Assembly (NCBI RefSeq): GCF_002419965.1
Contig: NZ_DIHC01000029.1
Coordinates: 32,493 to 96,492, forward strand
Reading direction: 5' to 3'
Length of the DNA stretch: 64,000 nucleotides
Source: Pseudomonas sp. UBA5706
GTDB taxonomy: Bacteria; Pseudomonadota; Gammaproteobacteria; Pseudomonadales; Pseudomonadaceae
The translations under genes were made by a program, and so were the position numbers. The first letter of the stretch is position 1. Each line of letters begins with the position of its first letter. The notes below the pieces were generated by a model. It did no database searches. It was not told where the DNA came from and worked only from the letters and a program-made list of their open reading frames with translations. Shown piece by piece: positions 15,161-23,733 of the stretch.

Positions 15161-18100
15161 ATGAACCCTACCCAAACTCTCGCGCCAGTGCTCGACGACT
15201 TTCATCCAGCCGTCAGTGCCTGGTTCAAGCAGACGTTCCCGGCCGTTACCGCAGCCCAGGCGCAGGCGTGGCCGTTGATCAAGCGCCGTCAGTCCACGCT
15301 GATCGCCGCGCCCACCGGCTCTGGCAAAACCCTGACCGCGTTCCTGGCGGTGATCGACGATCTGGTGCACCAGGGTCTGGAAATGGAGGGCAAGCTGCCC
15401 GATCAGACCTTCGTGGTCTATGTTTCACCCCTTAAGGCGCTGTCCAACGATATCCAGATCAACCTGCAGAACCCATTGGCAGGGATCACCGCGCAGCTTG
15501 AGCAACAGGGCCTGCCGGGGTTGCGCATCAGTACTGCCGTACGCACCGGTGACACGCAGCAGAAAGAGCGCAATGCGATGCGCAAGGTCGCGCCGCACAT
15601 TTTGGTCACCACCCCCGAATCACTGTACGTGCTGCTGGGCTCGGACTCCGGTCGTCGCATGCTGTCGAGTACGCAAACGGTAATCATCGATGAAATCCAC
15701 GCCATCGCCGGCGGCAAACGCGGCAGTCATCTGGCGCTGAGTCTGGAGCGGTTGCAGGCATTGTGTGACACGCCGCTGTTGCGCATCGGGCTTTCGGCCA
15801 CGCAAAAACCCATTGAGCGGGTGTCGCGCTTTCTGGTCGGCAGTGACCCGGTCTGCCGGCCTTGCGCCATTGTCGATATCGGCCATGCCCGACCGCGGGA
15901 CTTGGCCATTGAGGTTCCTCCCGTGCCGCTGACAGCGGTCATGGCCAATGATGTATGGCAACTGGTTTACGATCGTCTCGCGGAACTGGCGCGCGAACAC
16001 CGCACCACGCTGATCTTCGTCAACACCCGGCGTCTGGCCGAGCGCATGGCGCGCTTTCTCAGCGAGCGCTTGGGCAAAGAGGCTGTGGCCGCGCACCACG
16101 GCAGCATGGCCAAGGAACAGCGGCTGGATGCGGAGCAGCGGCTAAAGCGCGGCGATCTCCAAGTGCTGATCGCCACTGCCTCGTTGGAGCTGGGGATCGA
16201 CATCGGCGATGTCGATCTGGTTTGTCAGATCAGTTCACCGCGTTCCATCGCATCGTTCCTGCAGCGTGTGGGTCGCTCCGGCCACCATGTGGGCGGCACG
16301 CCAAAAGGCCGATTATTCGCCATTTCGCGTGATGACCTGATCGAATGCGCCGCATTGCTCGATTGCGTACGCCGCGGCGAGCTCGACACCTTGGTGATTC
16401 CCAAGGCGCCGCTGGACGTCGTGGCGCAACAGATCATTGCCGAGGTCAGTTGCCAGGAGTGGGAAGAACAGGCGCTGCTGGCGATGTTTCGCAAGGCATC
16501 GCCCTACGCCGAACTCGACGAAGGCCATTATCAGGCCCTGTTGAGCATGCTTGCCGAAGGCTACAGCGGGCGTCAGGGCGTGCGCGCGGCTTATCTGCAT
16601 CGCGACGCCGTGACCCGTACGCTGCGGGGGCGGCGCGGCAGCAAACTCACCGCCGTCACCAGCGGTGGCACGATTCCGGACAATGCCGATTACAGCGTGG
16701 TGCTTGAACCGCAAGCGCTGAACATCGGCACGGTCAACGAAGACTTTGCCGTGGAAAGCCTCGCGGGTGATGTCTTCCAGTTAGGCAATACGTCTTATCG
16801 TATCCTGCGCATCGAATCAGGCCGGGTGAGGGTCGAGGATGCGCAAGGTGTCCCGCCAAATATCCCGTTTTGGATGGGCGAAGCGCCAGGACGCAGCGAT
16901 GAGCTTTCGTTTGCGGTCGCTCGTTTACAGGCCGACATCGATCAGCAGCTTGGCGAGCATCCTGGCAATCTGCGGCCCTGCGTTGACTGGCTGATGACCA
17001 CCTTGGGCCTGGGGCTGGACAGCGCCGAGCAATTGGTCGAATACCTGGCGCGAGCGCGCTCGGCCCTCGGCGCTTTGCCCTCGCAGGACACGCTGGTCAT
17101 GGAGCGTTTCTTCGATGAGTCCGGCGGCACGCAATTGGTGATCCACACGCCATTCGGCAGTCGCATCAACCGCGCCTGGGGTCTGGCGCTGCGCAAGCGC
17201 TTCTGTCGCACCTTCAATTTCGAATTGCAGGCCGCCGCCAGTGAAGACGCTATCGTGCTCTCGCTGTCCACCAGCCACAGCTTTGCGCTGGATGAAGTCT
17301 GGCGTCACCTGCATTCCAACAGCGCCGAGCACATCCTGATTCAAGCAGTGCTGGATGCGCCGCTGTTCAACGTGCGCTGGCGTTGGAACGCTGGCGTCGC
17401 GCTGGCCCTGCCACGCTACGCGGGCGGGCGGAAGGTCGCGCCCCAACTGCAACGCATGAAGAGCGAAGACCTGATCGCGACGGTATTCCCGGATCAGATC
17501 GCCTGCCTGGAAAACCTCGTCGGGGAACGCGAAATCCCGGAGCACCCGCTGGTCGAACAGACCCTGGACGACTGTCTGCATGAAGCCATGGACGCCGATG
17601 GCTGGCTGACGCTGCTGCGGCGCATGGAAACCGGCCAGGTGCGCCTGATCGCCCGCGACCTGCCCGCGCCCTCCCCGCTGGCGGCGGAAATTCTCAACGC
17701 AAAACCTTACACCTTCCTTGACGATGCGCCGCTGGAAGAACGTCGCACTCAAGCTGTGCTTAATCGCCGCTGGAGCGATCCGGAGTCGACCGACGATCTG
17801 GGCGCGCTGGACGCGGAGGCCATCGTTGCGGTGGCCGACGAAGCCTGGCCCCAACCCCGGAACATCGATGAAATGCACGAAGCGCTGATGAGCCTGGGAT
17901 GTGTCAGCGGCTCGGAGGCACGTGACCAAAATGAGTGGATGAAGTGGCTGGAGAGCCTGGCCCGTTCCGGGCGCGCCACACGCCTGCAAGTCACGCCCGA
18001 GCAGGCGCTGTGGATCGCTCTGGAACGTCTGGCCTGCCTGCAGGCGGTTTATCCCGCCGCTGAAATGCATCCGCCCCTGGTCGTGTTGCCAGGCTTCGAT

Positions 18101-19474
18101 GAAGTCTGGAGCGAAGACGAGGCCAAGGTTGAAATCGTCCGCGCCCGCCTAAGCGGCTTTGGGCCTTTGACCTTGCCGGACATCGCGCAGCCGCTGGGGC
18201 TGGCCCCCCTGGATGTCGCACAGGCATTGGCCCGACTGGAAAGCGAAGGCTATGTGCTGCGCGGGCGTTTCAGCCCCGGCGCCAACGAAGAACAATGGTG
18301 TGAACGGCATCTGCTGTCGCGCATTCATCGCTACACGGTCAAGCGCCTGCGTCGGGAAATCGAGCCTGTCTCCCTGCAGGATTTCATGCGTTTTCTATTC
18401 GATTGGCAGCATCTGTCTGCCTCGACACAGAGCCAGGGCAAAGCGGCATTGCCGCAAGTCGTCGATCAGCTGGAAGGCTTCTCGGCAGCAGCGGGCGCAT
18501 GGGACAGCGATATTCTGCCGGCGCGGCTGAAGGATTATTCCCAGAACTGGCTGGATGACCTGTGCCGGTCCGGCAAAGTGGTGTGGATGCGTCTGACTAA
18601 TCGCAGCAAGGTGGGCAGCGCTGCATTACGCAGTACGCCCATCGTTTTGCTACCCCGCTCGCAGGTGCGCCTGTGGAGCGGCCTGACCGAACAACCGGCG
18701 CCCACCGAATTGTCTTTGCGCGCCCAACGGGTTCACGAAGTGCTGGCGACACAAGGCGCGATGTTCTTCGATGAACTGACGAGCGAAGCCCATCTGCTAC
18801 GCGCCGAACTGGAGAACGCATTGCAGGAGCTGGTCGGCGCAGGCCTGGTGAACGCCGACAGCTTTGCCGGACTGCGCGCCCTGATCACCCCCGCCAGCAA
18901 GCGCGCTACCCATACCAGCCGGCGCAATCGCGGAGCGTTCATCGGAGGAATGGACGACGCGGGACGTTGGGCCTTGTTGCGTCGAGCGCCTCCTGCCGAG
19001 ACCACATCGCCGCGAAGGCTGGACAGCGATACGCTGGAGCATATCGCTATGACATTGCTGCGCCGCTATGGCGTGGTGTTCTGGCGCCTGCTGGAGCGTG
19101 AAGCGGACTGGTTGCCGAGCTGGCGCGAGTTGCTGCGCACTTTCCATCGCCTGGAGGCGCGAGGTGACATTCGTGGCGGGCGATTCATCGCCGGGCTTGC
19201 CGGTGAGCAATTCGCCTTGCCAGAGGCGATTCCGGTTTTGCGAGAGGTCCGCAAACGGCCTCTGGATGGCAGCCTGATCGCGGTAAGTGGTGTCGATCCG
19301 CTGAATCTGGCGGGTACTTTGCTGCCGGGCGCAAAGGTCGCGGCAGTGGTGGGCAATCGGTTGGTGTACCGCGACGGCGTACCCATTGCCGCAATCGTGG
19401 CGGGCAAACCCCAGTATTGGGGCGAGCTGGATGCCGGGATGATGTTGCAGGTGCGAGACCGGTTGTTCAGATAA
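15161..19474 (+). CDS. lhr: Large ATP-dependent helicase Lhr
   Basis: A 1437-residue superfamily-2 helicase of the full-length (Lhr-Core plus C-terminal extension) type. Motif I APTGSGKT is at 50-57, DEIH box at 177-180, with SATQKP (motif III), FVNTRRLAERMARFL and QRVGRSGH (motif VI) further on. A winged-helix/beta-bundle region (about 400-850) and a long C-terminal domain of about 550 residues follow; in Lhr this part has tandem winged helices and a uracil-glycosylase-like role has been reported. It functions in DNA repair, unwinding RNA:DNA hybrids. I chose ATG 15161; ATG 15125 would add 12 residues. It is a monocistronic gene, divergent from the RmlD-like gene. Confidence 0.93.
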   Translation: MNPTQTLAPVLDDFHPAVSAWFKQTFPAVTAAQAQAWPLIKRRQSTLIAAPTGSGKTLTAFLAVIDDLVHQGLEMEGKLPDQTFVVYVSPLKALSNDIQINLQNPLAGITAQLEQQGLPGLRISTAVRTGDTQQKERNAMRKVAPHILVTTPESLYVLLGSDSGRRMLSSTQTVIIDEIHAIAGGKRGSHLALSLERLQALCDTPLLRIGLSATQKPIERVSRFLVGSDPVCRPCAIVDIGHARPRDLAIEVPPVPLTAVMANDVWQLVYDRLAELAREHRTTLIFVNTRRLAERMARFLSERLGKEAVAAHHGSMAKEQRLDAEQRLKRGDLQVLIATASLELGIDIGDVDLVCQISSPRSIASFLQRVGRSGHHVGGTPKGRLFAISRDDLIECAALLDCVRRGELDTLVIPKAPLDVVAQQIIAEVSCQEWEEQALLAMFRKASPYAELDEGHYQALLSMLAEGYSGRQGVRAAYLHRDAVTRTLRGRRGSKLTAVTSGGTIPDNADYSVVLEPQALNIGTVNEDFAVESLAGDVFQLGNTSYRILRIESGRVRVEDAQGVPPNIPFWMGEAPGRSDELSFAVARLQADIDQQLGEHPGNLRPCVDWLMTTLGLGLDSAEQLVEYLARARSALGALPSQDTLVMERFFDESGGTQLVIHTPFGSRINRAWGLALRKRFCRTFNFELQAAASEDAIVLSLSTSHSFALDEVWRHLHSNSAEHILIQAVLDAPLFNVRWRWNAGVALALPRYAGGRKVAPQLQRMKSEDLIATVFPDQIACLENLVGEREIPEHPLVEQTLDDCLHEAMDADGWLTLLRRMETGQVRLIARDLPAPSPLAAEILNAKPYTFLDDAPLEERRTQAVLNRRWSDPESTDDLGALDAEAIVAVADEAWPQPRNIDEMHEALMSLGCVSGSEARDQNEWMKWLESLARSGRATRLQVTPEQALWIALERLACLQAVYPAAEMHPPLVVLPGFDEVWSEDEAKVEIVRARLSGFGPLTLPDIAQPLGLAPLDVAQALARLESEGYVLRGRFSPGANEEQWCERHLLSRIHRYTVKRLRREIEPVSLQDFMRFLFDWQHLSASTQSQGKAALPQVVDQLEGFSAAAGAWDSDILPARLKDYSQNWLDDLCRSGKVVWMRLTNRSKVGSAALRSTPIVLLPRSQVRLWSGLTEQPAPTELSLRAQRVHEVLATQGAMFFDELTSEAHLLRAELENALQELVGAGLVNADSFAGLRALITPASKRATHTSRRNRGAFIGGMDDAGRWALLRRAPPAETTSPRRLDSDTLEHIAMTLLRRYGVVFWRLLEREADWLPSWRELLRTFHRLEARGDIRGGRFIAGLAGEQFALPEAIPVLREVRKRPLDGSLIAVSGVDPLNLAGTLLPGAKVAAVVGNRLVYRDGVPIAAIVAGKPQYWGELDAGMMLQVRDRLFR

Positions 19475-19500
19475 CCGCCTCCTGTAGTCAATATCGAATC

Positions 19501-19590
19501 TGTGAGAGCGGGCTTGCTAGCGAGTGCGCTGGGTCAGTCATCGATTTCGTGTCTGAACCCATGCTTTCGCGAGCAGGCTCGCGCCTACAG
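19501..19590. repeat. REP palindrome pair downstream of lhr
   Basis: Inverted copies 19501-19523 (TGTGAGAGCGGGCTTGCTAG...) and 19566-19590 (TTCGCGAGCAGGCTCGCGCC...) match the GTGGGAGCGGGCTTGCTCGCGAA repeat abundant in fluorescens/syringae-group pseudomonads. They lie between convergent genes, the usual place. The sequence family differs from the pair at 8178. Confidence 0.85.
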
Positions 19591-19613
19591 ATGCCCGAAG
19601 CGATCAATAAATC

Positions 19614-21788
19614 CTACGTTCGAACCGGGCTTTCCGACCCATCCTTATTGACCAGGGTTGCCTTTCCAGGAACCGGTTGCTGCGCTTCCCCTTCATCCAT
19701 AAACGGCGCCTGCCCGTTGTGAGGACTCATGATCAACTGTGGATAAGTCTGCGCGAACCTCACGTTGTCGGATTTATCCACAAGGCGCTTGAGCTTGTCA
19801 TTGAAGGCACGGCTCACCGCGTACTGCCCGCCCGACGATGTACGGAATTGAGCAGTGATCACTATCCCGTTCATGTCCATGCGATCGAGCCCGAAGACTT
19901 CCAGCGGCCCTTGCAGCTTGCTCGCCAGCAGGAAATCGTCACTGATCGCCTGCCCGGCTTCGCGGATCAGCGAAGTTGCCGCATCCACGTCCGAGTCGTA
20001 GGTGAACTGGAACGAGAAGAACGCATAGGCAAATTGCCGGGACTGGTTGGTCACCGCCTTGATCTGCCCGAACGGCACCGAATGCACGAAACCCTTACCG
20101 TCACGCAGACGCAGCGTGCGAATGGTCAGGCTTTCCACCGTACCGGCATGGCCGGAATCGAGCACCACCCAATCGCCGATGGAAATCGTGTCCTCGATAA
20201 TGATGAACAGGCCGGTGATGACATCCTGTACCAACTGCTGCGAACCAAAACCGATGGCCAGGCCGACGACACCGGCACCCGCCAACAGCGGCGCTACATT
20301 GATCCCGAGATTGGCCATGGTGGTGATCGTACAAATCACCACCAAAACGATTTTCATCGCGTTGCGCAGCAGCGGCAGGATGGTCTTTACCCGAGTGCTG
20401 GGCTGGCGTGAGGAGCGATGGTTGGTCGGGGGTTTCAGAGCCTCCTGAATCGCGGTATCCATCACCACCCACAGCAGCCAGGTCACCAGGAAAATCATCC
20501 CGATGCTGCTCAGCGAATCGCTGATCACCTTGCCCAAGGCATTGCGCTGGGCAAACTCAAACATCGAAAAGCCCCAGATCCTGCCCAGCAACTCAATGAA
20601 ACCCACCGCCAGCACGATGCGCAGCACCGCATGCAGCAGACTGAGCAGGCGCTCTTTGTAAACACTTGAGCTGTGAGCTTCGGCAGGTTTGAACATGTGC
20701 TGGAACAGGGTGCTGAGAAATACCGCCCCGATCAGCAGCACCGTCGTGAGAATGGCACAGCGCAGTGCCTCCTGGCTGTCCTCGCCTGCCCCGATCAGGT
20801 TGACGGCCGAGACCAGAATCATCAACAGAATCGGCAGATGCCACAGGCTCGAGAAAATCTTCAGCGTCTGCTGCACCGCCGGTCGCGCCAGCCGAGCGTC
20901 CAGCGGGCGATTGCGGATCAGGTGCGCCACCGGCCGACGCATGCGGATCACCACCATGCAGAACATGGTGGAGGCCATCAATCCGGTAAACACGGCGACA
21001 CTGGTGGTCACATTGCCACCCAGTTGCCGGACGATCTGCGGGCTGGTAAGTGCATCACTCAAGGCCGCGAAAAATCCCACGATGAACAGCGGATGGGGCG
21101 CGTACTCACGAATGATGCGAACCGCTGGCCGCTTGTGTCCGGAGTTGAACAGCATGACCAGTGACATCAGCACCGACGTAGAAAATATGCCGCTGCTGGT
21201 GGAGTACGCCAGGCACAGCGCTAATGCGCGGCCAACCGATGTCGGTATGAAATGACTGACATACAAGGTCAGGGGCAGACAGATCAAGGCCGGCACGGTG
21301 AATGGCAGCACATAATCCAGTACGCCCTGGATACGGCCGTACTTCTGGAACAGGTGATAGCCGGCCAAACGTTTGGCTACGAATCCCCCAATCCGGTTGA
21401 GGATCAGGAATGCGCCGATCCAGACGAACGAAAGAATCAGGAAATCTCCGGCGATGGCCCAAGGCGAGCGGGCGGAAGGTTTGTTGACCAAGGCGCCCAA
21501 CTCGTCGGCCGCGCGATCGGCACGCAAGCGCCAGGAATCGAGCAAGTGACCGTTCAGATCCAGTTTGTCTTGCACGCTATCGATGCTGGAACTGATGGCG
21601 CCGAGCAATCCTCCCTTGACCAGAATCTCCGGTTTGGCAGGCTCGGTGGCCGGTGGCGGATCAGCCGGTGCGCTTGATTGTGCGGTACTGGCCGCAGGCG
21701 CATCAGCCGCTTGGACGGTGAAGCTGCCGAAGCAGAGCATCACACACAGCAGCAGGACAGATTTGAAGTTCGACAAAACGCAGGTCAC
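19614..21788 (-). CDS. Mechanosensitive ion channel of the MscS superfamily, large form (YbiO-like)
   Basis: A 724-residue inner-membrane channel. It begins with a signal peptide (VLLLCVMLCFGSFTVQA) and a Pro/Ala-rich periplasmic stretch, followed by about ten predicted membrane helices. The MscS pore domain lies at about 480-640: GINVAPLLAGAGVVGLAIGF then GSQQLVQDVITGLFIIIEDT (Gly/Ala-rich pore-lining helix), followed by the beta domain IGDWVVLDSGHAGTVESLTIRTLRLRD. Such channels open under hypo-osmotic stress to release solutes. Size and extra helices resemble E. coli YbiO rather than small MscS. It stands alone, divergent from tetR. Confidence 0.88.
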   Translation of the reverse strand: MTCVLSNFKSVLLLCVMLCFGSFTVQAADAPAASTAQSSAPADPPPATEPAKPEILVKGGLLGAISSSIDSVQDKLDLNGHLLDSWRLRADRAADELGALVNKPSARSPWAIAGDFLILSFVWIGAFLILNRIGGFVAKRLAGYHLFQKYGRIQGVLDYVLPFTVPALICLPLTLYVSHFIPTSVGRALALCLAYSTSSGIFSTSVLMSLVMLFNSGHKRPAVRIIREYAPHPLFIVGFFAALSDALTSPQIVRQLGGNVTTSVAVFTGLMASTMFCMVVIRMRRPVAHLIRNRPLDARLARPAVQQTLKIFSSLWHLPILLMILVSAVNLIGAGEDSQEALRCAILTTVLLIGAVFLSTLFQHMFKPAEAHSSSVYKERLLSLLHAVLRIVLAVGFIELLGRIWGFSMFEFAQRNALGKVISDSLSSIGMIFLVTWLLWVVMDTAIQEALKPPTNHRSSRQPSTRVKTILPLLRNAMKIVLVVICTITTMANLGINVAPLLAGAGVVGLAIGFGSQQLVQDVITGLFIIIEDTISIGDWVVLDSGHAGTVESLTIRTLRLRDGKGFVHSVPFGQIKAVTNQSRQFAYAFFSFQFTYDSDVDAATSLIREAGQAISDDFLLASKLQGPLEVFGLDRMDMNGIVITAQFRTSSGGQYAVSRAFNDKLKRLVDKSDNVRFAQTYPQLIMSPHNGQAPFMDEGEAQQPVPGKATLVNKDGSESPVRT

Positions 21789-21927
21789 TCCTTTCAGTCA
21801 TGAGGGACGGCGGAATCAAGGCCCAGAGAAACTGATCGATATTCGCCCCGCAAGTTCGCCTGTAAGGCAAAGCTGAATGCATATCGATGCGCCCCGACCG
21901 ACGTACACGGCTGTTTTTGGATGCCGC

Positions 21928-21956
21928 TTGACGCGGTAGAACGATCGTTCTACCGT
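21928..21956 (+). promoter_or_regulatory. tetR promoter with a perfect 22-bp palindromic operator
   Basis: A -35-like TTGACG (21928-21933) and a -10-like TACCGT (21951-21956) are spaced 17 bp apart. The perfect palindrome CGGTAGAACGATCGTTCTACCG (two 11-bp halves, 21934-21955) fills the spacer and -10. Repressor binding would block the promoter, so autoregulation is likely. Predicted transcription start is at about 21963, next to the ATG at 21964. Confidence 0.78.
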
Positions 21957-21963
21957 AAGCGCC

Positions 21964-22533
21964 ATGAGCACACAAACCCACGATACCCGCGAAAAAATTC
22001 TCGCAACCGCCGAGCAACTGATCTATCAGAATGGGATTCATGCCACGGGTATGGACCTGTTGGTGAAGACTTCGGGCGTCGCCAGAAAAAGCATTTATCG
22101 CCACTTCGCGACCAAAGACGAAATCGCTGCCGCGGCGCTCAATGCCCGGGATGTGCGCTGGATGCAGTGGTTCAGGACCGAATCCAACAAGGCCGATACG
22201 CCTCACGCGCGCATCCTGAATATGTTCGCCGTGCTCAAGAGTTGGTTCGAATCAGAAGGCTTTCGCGGCTGTGTCTTCATCAATACAGCCGGGGAGGTTG
22301 GCGATCCGGATGACCCGATCCGGCTGATCGCCAAACGGCACAAACAGAAGTTGTTCGACTACACCGTTGAGCTGACCGAGCAACTGGACATCGAGCAACC
22401 GACAGCACTGGCCAGACAGTTGCTGATTCTGATGGAAGGCGCGATCACCACCGCCCGCGTAATGGGCGACTACAGCGCCGCCGACAGCGCAAGGGACGTT
22501 GCACAGTTGTTGCTGCAACAGGCACCGCTTTAA
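21964..22533 (+). CDS. TetR/AcrR family transcriptional regulator
   Basis: A 189-residue regulator. The N-terminal helix-turn-helix spans about 9-55: TREKILATAEQLIYQNGIHATGMD, then LLVKTSGVARKSIYRHFATKDE, a standard TetR DNA-binding domain. The C-terminal ligand domain ends in IEQPTALARQLLILMEGAITTARVMG, as in TetR_C-type regulators of small reactive compounds. No Shine-Dalgarno is visible before the ATG and the palindromic operator ends 8 bp upstream of it. The DUF1348 gene follows after 57 bp in the same direction and is the obvious co-regulated partner. Confidence 0.88.
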   Translation: MSTQTHDTREKILATAEQLIYQNGIHATGMDLLVKTSGVARKSIYRHFATKDEIAAAALNARDVRWMQWFRTESNKADTPHARILNMFAVLKSWFESEGFRGCVFINTAGEVGDPDDPIRLIAKRHKQKLFDYTVELTEQLDIEQPTALARQLLILMEGAITTARVMGDYSAADSARDVAQLLLQQAPL

Positions 22534-22590
22534 AAGCCTGAGTTTCAAGAACGCTTTACTTAACGATCCAACTTCCTTGGAGGCTCCGCC

Positions 22591-23067
22591 ATGTCCAATG
22601 CTCAGACTCGCCCGCCACTGCCCCCCTTCACTCGCGAAACGGCCATCGAAAAGATCCGCCTGGCCGAAGATGGCTGGAACAGCCGAGACCCGGAAAAAGT
22701 ATCCCTGGCCTATACCCTCGACACCCGATGGCGCAACCGCGCCGAGTTCGCCAGCAACCGCGAAGATGCCAAGGAATTTCTGACTCGCAAATGGAAAAAG
22801 GAACTCGACTATCGCTTGATCAAAGAGCTGTGGGCCTTCACCGACAACCGCATTGCCGTGCGCTACGCCTACGAATGGCATGACAATTCAGGCAACTGGT
22901 TCCGCTCGTACGGCAACGAAAACTGGGAATTCACCGAAGACGGTCTGATGCACCGCCGATTCGCCTGCATCAACGACCTGCCGATCAAGGAATCGGAGCG
23001 CAAATTCCACTGGCCGCTGGGGCGCCGTCCCGATGAGCATCCAGGTTTGTCTGAGCTGGGGCTCTAA
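22591..23067 (+). CDS. DUF1348 family protein (NTF2/SnoaL-like fold)
   Basis: A 158-residue cytoplasmic protein. The sequence RPPLPPFTRETAIEKIRLAE followed by DGWNSRDPEKVSLAYTLD and TRWRNRAEFASNREDAKEFLTRKW is diagnostic of DUF1348, a SnoaL-like member of the NTF2 superfamily. The C-terminal half (AVRYAYEWHDNSGNWFRSYGNENWEF) keeps the aromatic pocket residues. Such proteins often enclose a small hydrophobic ligand, but no enzymatic function is established. A good ribosome-binding site (TTGGAGG) lies 7 bp upstream. It probably belongs to the regulon of the preceding TetR regulator. Confidence 0.85.
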   Translation: MSNAQTRPPLPPFTRETAIEKIRLAEDGWNSRDPEKVSLAYTLDTRWRNRAEFASNREDAKEFLTRKWKKELDYRLIKELWAFTDNRIAVRYAYEWHDNSGNWFRSYGNENWEFTEDGLMHRRFACINDLPIKESERKFHWPLGRRPDEHPGLSELGL

Positions 23068-23133
23068 ACACAGCCAATCGCTCACCTGGAACGCTGGGCG
23101 CTAGTCGCGAAATCGATGGCCGTTGTAGGTGTA

Positions 23134-23676
23134 TCAACGCACGGGCGGCGGACTGAAACGACCTTGCTCCAGAGAGCGCACATCGTTGCCCATCGCATCG
23201 CGTGCGTTCAGGTCTGCGCCCTTGGCGGCCAACGCATCAAGAATGTCCTTGCGCTGAAACAGCGCGGCATACATGGCCGCCGTCTGGCCTGAATGATTGC
23301 GTTCATCGGTGGCGCAGTCGGCGTTGAGCAACCGGCGCGCGATGCTGACTTCACCTTTGAAAATGGCGCCCATCAGCGCAGTGTTGCCACGCTTGTCCTG
23401 ACTACACGCGTTGGCACCGGCTTGCAACAGTTGCTCCACGGCAGCCTGTTGGCCGTGATAGGCAGCGAGGATCAACGCGGTGTAGCCGTTTTCATCGCGG
23501 GTGTCCAAGTCATAGTGAGCATCGATAAAAGCGCCCAGCCGATCGGTGCTGCCCTCACGAGCAGCTTCGAAATACAACGCCTGGAGTTGCTGGCGGGTAT
23601 CGGGAGCAGGCATGTCATCCGCCATGGCGGTTGAAGCCAACAGGGCTGACAGCATCCCAAGGATGAGATTTCGCAT
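23134..23676 (-). CDS. ankB: Periplasmic ankyrin-repeat protein AnkB
   Basis: A 180-residue exported ankyrin protein. The start at 23676 has AAGGA 7 bp upstream and yields the signal peptide MRNLILGMLSALLASTAMA. About four ankyrin repeats follow, visible as DENGYTALILAAYHGQQAAV, DKRGNTALMGAIFKGEVSIA and HSGQTAAMYAALFQRKDILD and the terminal GADLNARDAMGNDVRSLEQG. It lies 57 bp downstream of katB; in P. aeruginosa AnkB is co-transcribed with katB and needed for full KatB activity, presumably as a periplasmic partner. An ATG 6 bp upstream is an alternative start. Confidence 0.9.
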   Translation of the reverse strand: MRNLILGMLSALLASTAMADDMPAPDTRQQLQALYFEAAREGSTDRLGAFIDAHYDLDTRDENGYTALILAAYHGQQAAVEQLLQAGANACSQDKRGNTALMGAIFKGEVSIARRLLNADCATDERNHSGQTAAMYAALFQRKDILDALAAKGADLNARDAMGNDVRSLEQGRFSPPPVR

Positions 23677-23733
23677 AGCCATTTCCTTGTAGAAGATCAC
23701 CAGCCGTGGCTACACGGCCGGTGAGCGCAGGGA

